DNA of 64,000 nt from an uncultured Flavobacterium sp. GTDB taxonomy: Bacteria; Bacteroidota; Bacteroidia; Flavobacteriales; Flavobacteriaceae. The stretch's first letter is position 1. The number at the start of each line of letters is the position of its first letter. Positions 60,043 through 64,000 of the stretch are shown here, one piece after another. The stretch covers positions 248,001-312,000 of the forward strand of contig NZ_CAMLDD010000001.1 of NCBI RefSeq assembly GCF_946478785.1. The letters run 5' to 3'. Under the pieces are notes generated by a model that had not been told where the DNA came from, made no database searches, and saw only the letters and a list, made by a program, of their open reading frames with translations. The position numbers were made by a program, and so were the translations under genes.

Positions 60043-61212
60043 ATGGAAAAAAAATTCGATAACACTCAGGTTGCATTTTCGTTAAAAAGCGATACGGAAC
60101 TTGACAGGGCTTATTTTCTTTTTAAAATGATTGACAGTGAGCCTTTGGTAAGAATAGGAACAGCTGTTACCAATTTTGCCCTAAAGGCAAATCTACCCGT
60201 TGAAGGATTAATTCGTGCAACCGTTTTTGATCATTTTTGTGGAGGGGTTAATGAGGACGACTGTATTACAGTTGTGGATAAAATGTTTACCAAAGGCGTT
60301 TCATCTGTTTTAGATTATTCTGTTGAAGGAAAAGAAGAAGAAGAGCAGTTTGATGCCGCACTAGAAATGACTTTAAAGACAATAGAATTCGCTAAGGAAC
60401 GTCTGGCAATTCCTTTCGCAGTATTTAAGCCAACTGGTTTGGGGCGTTTTGAATTGTATGAAAAATTAGGAGAAAAACAAGTCTTAACTCCTGCAGAACA
60501 AGAAGAGTGGGAGAGAGTTATTGCCCGTTTTGATCATGTTTGTAGTGAAGCGCATAAAAAAGATGTAGCCCTATTGATTGATGGTGAGGAAAGCTGGATG
60601 CAGGATGCTGCTGATGATTTGGTAACCGATATGATGCGTAAATACAATAAAGAAAAAGCGATTGTTTTTAATACTTTGCAAATGTACCGTTGGGATCGTT
60701 TGGATTATTTGAAAAAACTCCATGAAACTGCCACAAAAGAAGGTTTTTTTATCGGAATGAAATTAGTTCGCGGTGCCTACATGGAAAAAGAAAACAAAAG
60801 AGCGGAAGAAAAAAATTATGTTTCACCAATTTGTGTTTCTAAAGAAGCAACAGACGTTAATTATGATGCAGCTGTCCTTTATATGTTAGAGCATTTGGAA
60901 TCTATGTCAATTTTTGCAGGAACTCACAATGAATTGAGTTCATATAAATTGATGGAACTGATGGCACAAAAGGGAATTGCAAAAAATGATAACAGAATTT
61001 GGTTTGGACAATTATATGGAATGAGCGACAACATCAGTTATAACTTAGCTGAAAACGGTTATAATGTTGCTAAATATTTACCTTTTGGACCTGTAAAAGA
61101 TGTCATGCCATACCTGATTCGCCGTGCTGAAGAAAATACTTCGGTTGCCGGACAAACAAGTCGTGAATTGTCAATGATCAAAGCAGAACGAAAAAGAAGA
61201 AAAGGGAAATAA
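60043..61212 (+). CDS. Proline dehydrogenase
   Basis: 389 residues from the ATG at 60043. A TIM-barrel PRODH domain: FAVFKPTGLGRF, LLIDGEESWMQDAAD, FNTLQMYRWDRLDYL, GMKLVRGAYMEKENKRA, AGTHNELSS and the C-terminal YLIRRAEENTSVAGQT, which binds the proline carboxylate through paired Arg residues. FAD-dependent, it oxidises proline to pyrroline-5-carboxylate and passes electrons to quinone. It is the single-domain form without fused P5C dehydrogenase. It shares a terminator with purU. Confidence 0.93.
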   Translation: MEKKFDNTQVAFSLKSDTELDRAYFLFKMIDSEPLVRIGTAVTNFALKANLPVEGLIRATVFDHFCGGVNEDDCITVVDKMFTKGVSSVLDYSVEGKEEEEQFDAALEMTLKTIEFAKERLAIPFAVFKPTGLGRFELYEKLGEKQVLTPAEQEEWERVIARFDHVCSEAHKKDVALLIDGEESWMQDAADDLVTDMMRKYNKEKAIVFNTLQMYRWDRLDYLKKLHETATKEGFFIGMKLVRGAYMEKENKRAEEKNYVSPICVSKEATDVNYDAAVLYMLEHLESMSIFAGTHNELSSYKLMELMAQKGIAKNDNRIWFGQLYGMSDNISYNLAENGYNVAKYLPFGPVKDVMPYLIRRAEENTSVAGQTSRELSMIKAERKRRKGK

Positions 61213-61230
61213 TTCCTGAACAAATAATTT

Positions 61231-61260
61231 AAAAAGGCAGTTCACAAACGAACTGCCTTT
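61231..61260. terminator. Bidirectional intrinsic terminator between proline dehydrogenase and purU
   Basis: Stem AAAGGCAGTTC/GAACTGCCTTT with A run on the left and a short T run on the right, between convergent stops at 61212 and 61266. Confidence 0.8.
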
Positions 61261-61265
61261 AATAT

Positions 61266-62120
61266 TTAAGAAAAAACAACTGTTTTATTGCTGTAAACCA
61301 TTGTTTTTCTTTCTGCATGCAATTTTATTGCTCTTGCCAAAACTATTCTTTCCAAATCCCGACCTTTCATGATAAAATCTTCAACGGAGTGAATATGGGA
61401 TACCCGCGCAATATCCTGTTCAATAATTGGGCCTTCGTCTAATTCTTCCGTCACATAATGACTCGTTGCGCCAATAATTTTCACGCCTCTTTTAAAAGCA
61501 GAATGATAGGGTTTTGCGCCAGGAAAAGCAGGTAAAAAAGAGTGGTGGATATTAATAATTTTATTCTCGTAAAGCGAAATCAAACCGGGAGTGATAATTT
61601 GCATATAACGCGCCAAAACGATAAAATTGATTTGAAATCTTTTTAGCAATTCAATTTGTTTGGCCTCACCTTCTTCCTTATTATCTTTTGTAAAAGGAAC
61701 ACAGTGAAACGGAATATCAAAACGTTCAGCAATAGAACGCAAATCATTGTGGTTACTTATAATTACCGGAATTTCAACATTTAATTCACCAGCACTGTAA
61801 CGTCCTAAAATATCAAACAGACAATGGTCGTATTTAGATACAAACAACGCCATTTTAGGTTTTTGCTCCTGATTATACAAGTCCCAGGACATATCAAAAT
61901 CAGTTGCAATAGTTTGGCTAAAATCGTCTTTAATAGCTTCGATACTAATGTTATGATTCGTTAAATCACATTCTAATCGCATAAAAAATACATTTTGTTC
62001 TGTATCCACATGCTGATCGATATAGGTTATATTCCCTTCTACTTTTGCAATAAAAGCTGTTACTGCAGCAATAATTCCTTTTTGATCCTTGCAGTGAATC
62101 AGAATAGTTATTTTTTGCAT
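61266..62120 (-). CDS. purU: Formyltetrahydrofolate deformylase
   Basis: 284 residues. N-terminal ACT domain (ITILIHCKDQKGIIAAVTAFI), then a formyltransferase fold with VPVIISNHNDLRSIAERF, the catalytic Asn-His pair in INIHHSFLPAFPGAKPYH, and GATSHYVTEELDEGPIIEQ with the catalytic Asp. PurU frees formate from 10-formyl-tetrahydrofolate, supplying formate and balancing one-carbon units. It starts 30 bases after the DUF4197 gene, so they may be cotranscribed. Confidence 0.95.
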   Translation of the reverse strand: MQKITILIHCKDQKGIIAAVTAFIAKVEGNITYIDQHVDTEQNVFFMRLECDLTNHNISIEAIKDDFSQTIATDFDMSWDLYNQEQKPKMALFVSKYDHCLFDILGRYSAGELNVEIPVIISNHNDLRSIAERFDIPFHCVPFTKDNKEEGEAKQIELLKRFQINFIVLARYMQIITPGLISLYENKIINIHHSFLPAFPGAKPYHSAFKRGVKIIGATSHYVTEELDEGPIIEQDIARVSHIHSVEDFIMKGRDLERIVLARAIKLHAERKTMVYSNKTVVFS

Positions 62121-62150
62121 TATAATTTTATGGTTTAATCGGTTAAATGC

Positions 62151-62870
62151 TTATTTGTTATCCTGCATGGCAAAAACACTTTTTAATAGCGGAGTCGTTC
62201 TTTCACTAATATTGTTGCGGATCTCTTTTTCTTCTACGGCAATCATTTTAAAAACGCCTGCTAAAGCCTGATTTGTTGTGTAATCTGTCAAATCAGGATT
62301 TACTTTTTTTACTAGCGGAATTGTATTGTATTTCGTAATTATTTTTGTCCAGACAACATCGGCACCTACTTTTTCAAACGAACTTTTAATTACAGGGTTA
62401 AATTTTCCGTACAAAGCAGTTGTTGTACTTCCTTGTAAGTAGCTTGTTGCAGCGCTGTCGTTCCCTAACAAAATATTTTTAGCATCGGTAAAAGACATGT
62501 TTTTAACAGCCGAAACAAATATAGGAGTTGCCTCTTTTACCGCATCTTCGGCCGCACGGTTCAGTACTTTTATTCCTTCATCAGCAAGGGAGCTAAGACC
62601 TATTTTTCTCAAAGTGGCATCCACCTTTTGGAGTTCAGCAGGCATCAGGATCTTTACGGCTTCATTTTTATAGAAGCCATCAACTGCTGTCAATTTACTT
62701 ACTTGTTGTGTAATTCCTTTGTTCAAAGCTTCTTTTAAGCCCGAAGCAATATCAACACCACCAATTCCTGGAATTTGTGAAGATAATTGTGGTAACTGGT
62801 TTAACGTTTGTTGTACTTGGGCACATGAGTTAAGAGAAAATGCGACTGCTAAAAGTAAAATCTTTTTCAT
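62151..62870 (-). CDS. DUF4197 lipoprotein
   Basis: 239 residues with a lipoprotein signal ending SLNSC (Cys16). The mature part is mostly helical, and the segments GLKEALNKGITQQVSKL, VLNRAAEDAVKEATPIF and NYDTTNQALAGVFKMIAVEEKEIR-like sequence near the end fit DUF4197. Function unknown; periplasmic or outer-membrane anchored. A promoter-like TATTTTTG lies 23 bases upstream. Confidence 0.78.
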   Translation of the reverse strand: MKKILLLAVAFSLNSCAQVQQTLNQLPQLSSQIPGIGGVDIASGLKEALNKGITQQVSKLTAVDGFYKNEAVKILMPAELQKVDATLRKIGLSSLADEGIKVLNRAAEDAVKEATPIFVSAVKNMSFTDAKNILLGNDSAATSYLQGSTTTALYGKFNPVIKSSFEKVGADVVWTKIITKYNTIPLVKKVNPDLTDYTTNQALAGVFKMIAVEEKEIRNNISERTTPLLKSVFAMQDNK

Positions 62871-62893
62871 TTAAAATGGGGTTTTATAAGTTT

Positions 62894-62901
62894 CAAAAAT
62901 A
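62894..62901 (-). promoter_or_regulatory. -7 box TATTTTTG upstream of the DUF4197-purU pair
   Basis: TAnnTTTG match on the minus strand, 23 bases before the DUF4197 ATG; a TTTG lies about 15 bases upstream of it. Confidence 0.5.
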
Positions 62902-62970
62902 CTACTTATTCAAAAACAAAGCCACAATTTTATTTCAGGAGCAGAAGATTTTGTTTCATAATTAACTTTT

Positions 62971-63035
62971 GTCCTGCTGTCCACTAAATTCCGCGCAGAA
63001 AAAGCGCGGGATATCGTTCCCATCAGGGCTATTCC
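62971..63035 (-). repeat. Dispersed hairpin repeat, copy D (different stem)
   Basis: Minus strand: GGAATAGCCCTGATGGG, then TATCC and a stem CCGCGC/GCGCGG around a seven-base loop, then TGGACAGCAGGAC. The flanks match copies A and B, but the stem has an entirely different, GC-rich sequence that still pairs perfectly. Confidence 0.75.
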
Positions 63036-63111
63036 AGAAGTATTAGTTTTTTCAGTACCAAAAACAAAATGTAAACTAAACCATTCAAATCTTAATTTAT
63101 AGATGAGTAAC

Positions 63112-63142
63112 AAAAAAAGCTACCCAAGATGGATAGCTTTTT
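63112..63142 (-). terminator. Intrinsic terminator after the pectate lyase gene
   Basis: Stem AAAAAGCTA/TAGCTTTTT with extra pairing inside and a T7 run on the minus strand, about 19 bases after the stop at 63161. Confidence 0.78.
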
Positions 63143-63160
63143 ACAAACAATATTTTTTTA

Positions 63161-64000
63161 TTAAAATGAACCACAAATATTTCCGGAAAAGGTTGCACCG
63201 GCTCCCGCAGAAACATCTGCTTTAACAGCAGATCCCGCAAGGGTTACAATGGTGTATGGAGGTGTAAATGCAGTGTTTTTTCCTGCTTTGTTCCCACTTA
63301 TATTGGTAAAAACATTTCCTGATGTAACGGTTACGGCAGTAAGTCCGGTCATTAAATCAATAGGGTTTTTTACATTCTCAAAAACATTATTTTCTACTTT
63401 AATATTGGCTTCAAAACCGGCAGCAATACATTTATTACTAACAGTACTGTTGAAATAACAGTTTATGATATGTACTTTTCCAAATCGAACTCTTGGCATT
63501 CTTTCTTTGCAGCCAGAAGCCCACCAGCAACGTGCAAAAGTTATTCTTAATTTTCCACGATCTGCGGTAGCACCATCACTTGACCCAATTAAATTGGAAT
63601 ATCTGTGATCATCGGAACCTCCTGAACCTCCAGCTCTTGGAGCTTTCAGATAGGTGAATTTTGTATACGAAACGGTTATATAATCCGACTTGTTTTTAAT
63701 GTCAAAATTACCATCAACACCATCCCTGAATTCGCAGTGGTCAACCCATACATTTTGGCAATCATCAATAATGGCGTTATCCCAGCCATCAGTGTCGTAT
63801 GCACCAGGTCCTTCGAAAATAAGATTTCTAATAATCAGGTTTTTACATCTTTTGATGTTGATTATACCAGAACCATCTTTAGTCTGGTTGGTAGAAACTA
63901 GTTTTGCACCACTGGTTCCGTAAATAGTTTTACCTGTCTGATCTTGTAATGATAATCTCGCAGTAATGGTAATCGTACCGGAAACTTTAATCACTTTTAC
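63161..64000 (-). CDS. Pectate lyase, polysaccharide lyase family 1 (C-terminal part)
   Basis: The frame is open to the right edge, so the start is outside the window; 279 codons remain. The family 1 signature WVDHCEFRDGVDGNFDIKN (calcium-binding Asp residues) and the Arg-rich segment KERMPRVRFGKVH (catalytic Arg) are clear, with many short strands of a right-handed beta-helix. It cleaves polygalacturonate by beta-elimination using calcium. The C terminus ends without a type IX secretion sorting domain, so export would depend on the missing N-terminal part. It suggests the host can use plant pectin. Confidence 0.9.
   Translation of the reverse strand, partial: VKVIKVSGTITITARLSLQDQTGKTIYGTSGAKLVSTNQTKDGSGIINIKRCKNLIIRNLIFEGPGAYDTDGWDNAIIDDCQNVWVDHCEFRDGVDGNFDIKNKSDYITVSYTKFTYLKAPRAGGSGGSDDHRYSNLIGSSDGATADRGKLRITFARCWWASGCKERMPRVRFGKVHIINCYFNSTVSNKCIAAGFEANIKVENNVFENVKNPIDLMTGLTAVTVTSGNVFTNISGNKAGKNTAFTPPYTIVTLAGSAVKADVSAGAGATFSGNICGSF

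Noticed and set aside
1..64000. Prophage, integrative element, toxin-antitoxin or defence island
   Set aside because: No integrase, recombinase, phage structural gene, restriction enzyme or known defence domain was found; genes are core metabolism, envelope and housekeeping.

Overview
The window looks like chromosomal core sequence from a Flavobacterium or close relative (Bacteroidota, Flavobacteriia). The evidence is a very AT-rich composition, A-rich upstream regions in place of Shine-Dalgarno boxes, many TAnnTTTG promoter -7 boxes (the Bacteroidota sigma type), a PorX regulator of the type IX secretion system, a fused CcsB-CcsA cytochrome c maturation protein, and typical flavobacterial gene orders. 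I see no rRNA, tRNA, CRISPR array, prophage, insertion sequence or recognisable defence system. Both ends cut genes: a ClC chloride channel at the left and a family 1 pectate lyase at the right.

Layout. 1-3 kb: ClC channel (partial), acpH-like gene, glmM. 3-6.1 kb: a tight minus-strand operon for phospholipid synthesis (LUD-domain protein, cdsA, psd, acyl-CoA-binding protein, lipoprotein superoxide dismutase). 6.2-9.4 kb: rsfS-ftsH and the divergent birA. 9.5-14 kb: SRPBCC protein, pyrE and a Nudix gene with almost touching divergent starts, DUF2200, a DbpA-like helicase, a secreted protein. 14-22.4 kb: a RimB-RimK fusion, clpC, and gyrA with a TPR gene. 22.6-28.2 kb: envelope proteins (LVIVD-repeat lipoprotein, His-rich secreted protein, POTRA/beta-barrel protein, AI-2E family transporter). 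28.3-31.7 kb: a DUF2520-kdsC-ubiA-maf-mscS cluster. 32-35.2 kb: the fused CcsBA. 35.2-35.9 kb: a gene-free island of dispersed repeats. 35.9-43.8 kb: DUF4258, ald, GNAT, tsaE, porX, miaE, glyA and fahA. 43.9-48.7 kb: aguA, an OmpA-family porin, aguB, a lipoprotein. 49-55 kb: lon, an AraC regulator with an SRPBCC gene, recQ. 55.2-59.5 kb: speA, a deoxyhypusine-synthase-like gene, a very acidic small protein, aroB. 60-64 kb: proline dehydrogenase, purU, DUF4197 lipoprotein, pectate lyase.

Genes that work together: SpeA (arginine to agmatine), AguA and AguB (agmatine to putrescine through N-carbamoylputrescine) and the deoxyhypusine/homospermidine-synthase-like protein make an almost complete polyamine route in three separate loci, with no agmatinase next to speA. 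CdsA and Psd are two steps of phosphatidylethanolamine synthesis. FtsH, ClpC and Lon supply proteolysis. FahA, proline dehydrogenase, alanine dehydrogenase and GlyA are amino-acid catabolic or interconverting enzymes.

The least ordinary signals are a dispersed hairpin repeat family with four copies here, the RimB-RimK fusion, the polyamine genes with an acidic cotranscribed neighbour and a possible short leader ORF, a His-rich linker inside CcsBA, and several promoters so close to start codons that leaderless transcripts are likely. I found no convincing wholly new multigene system; the repeat family is the best candidate for something not yet described.
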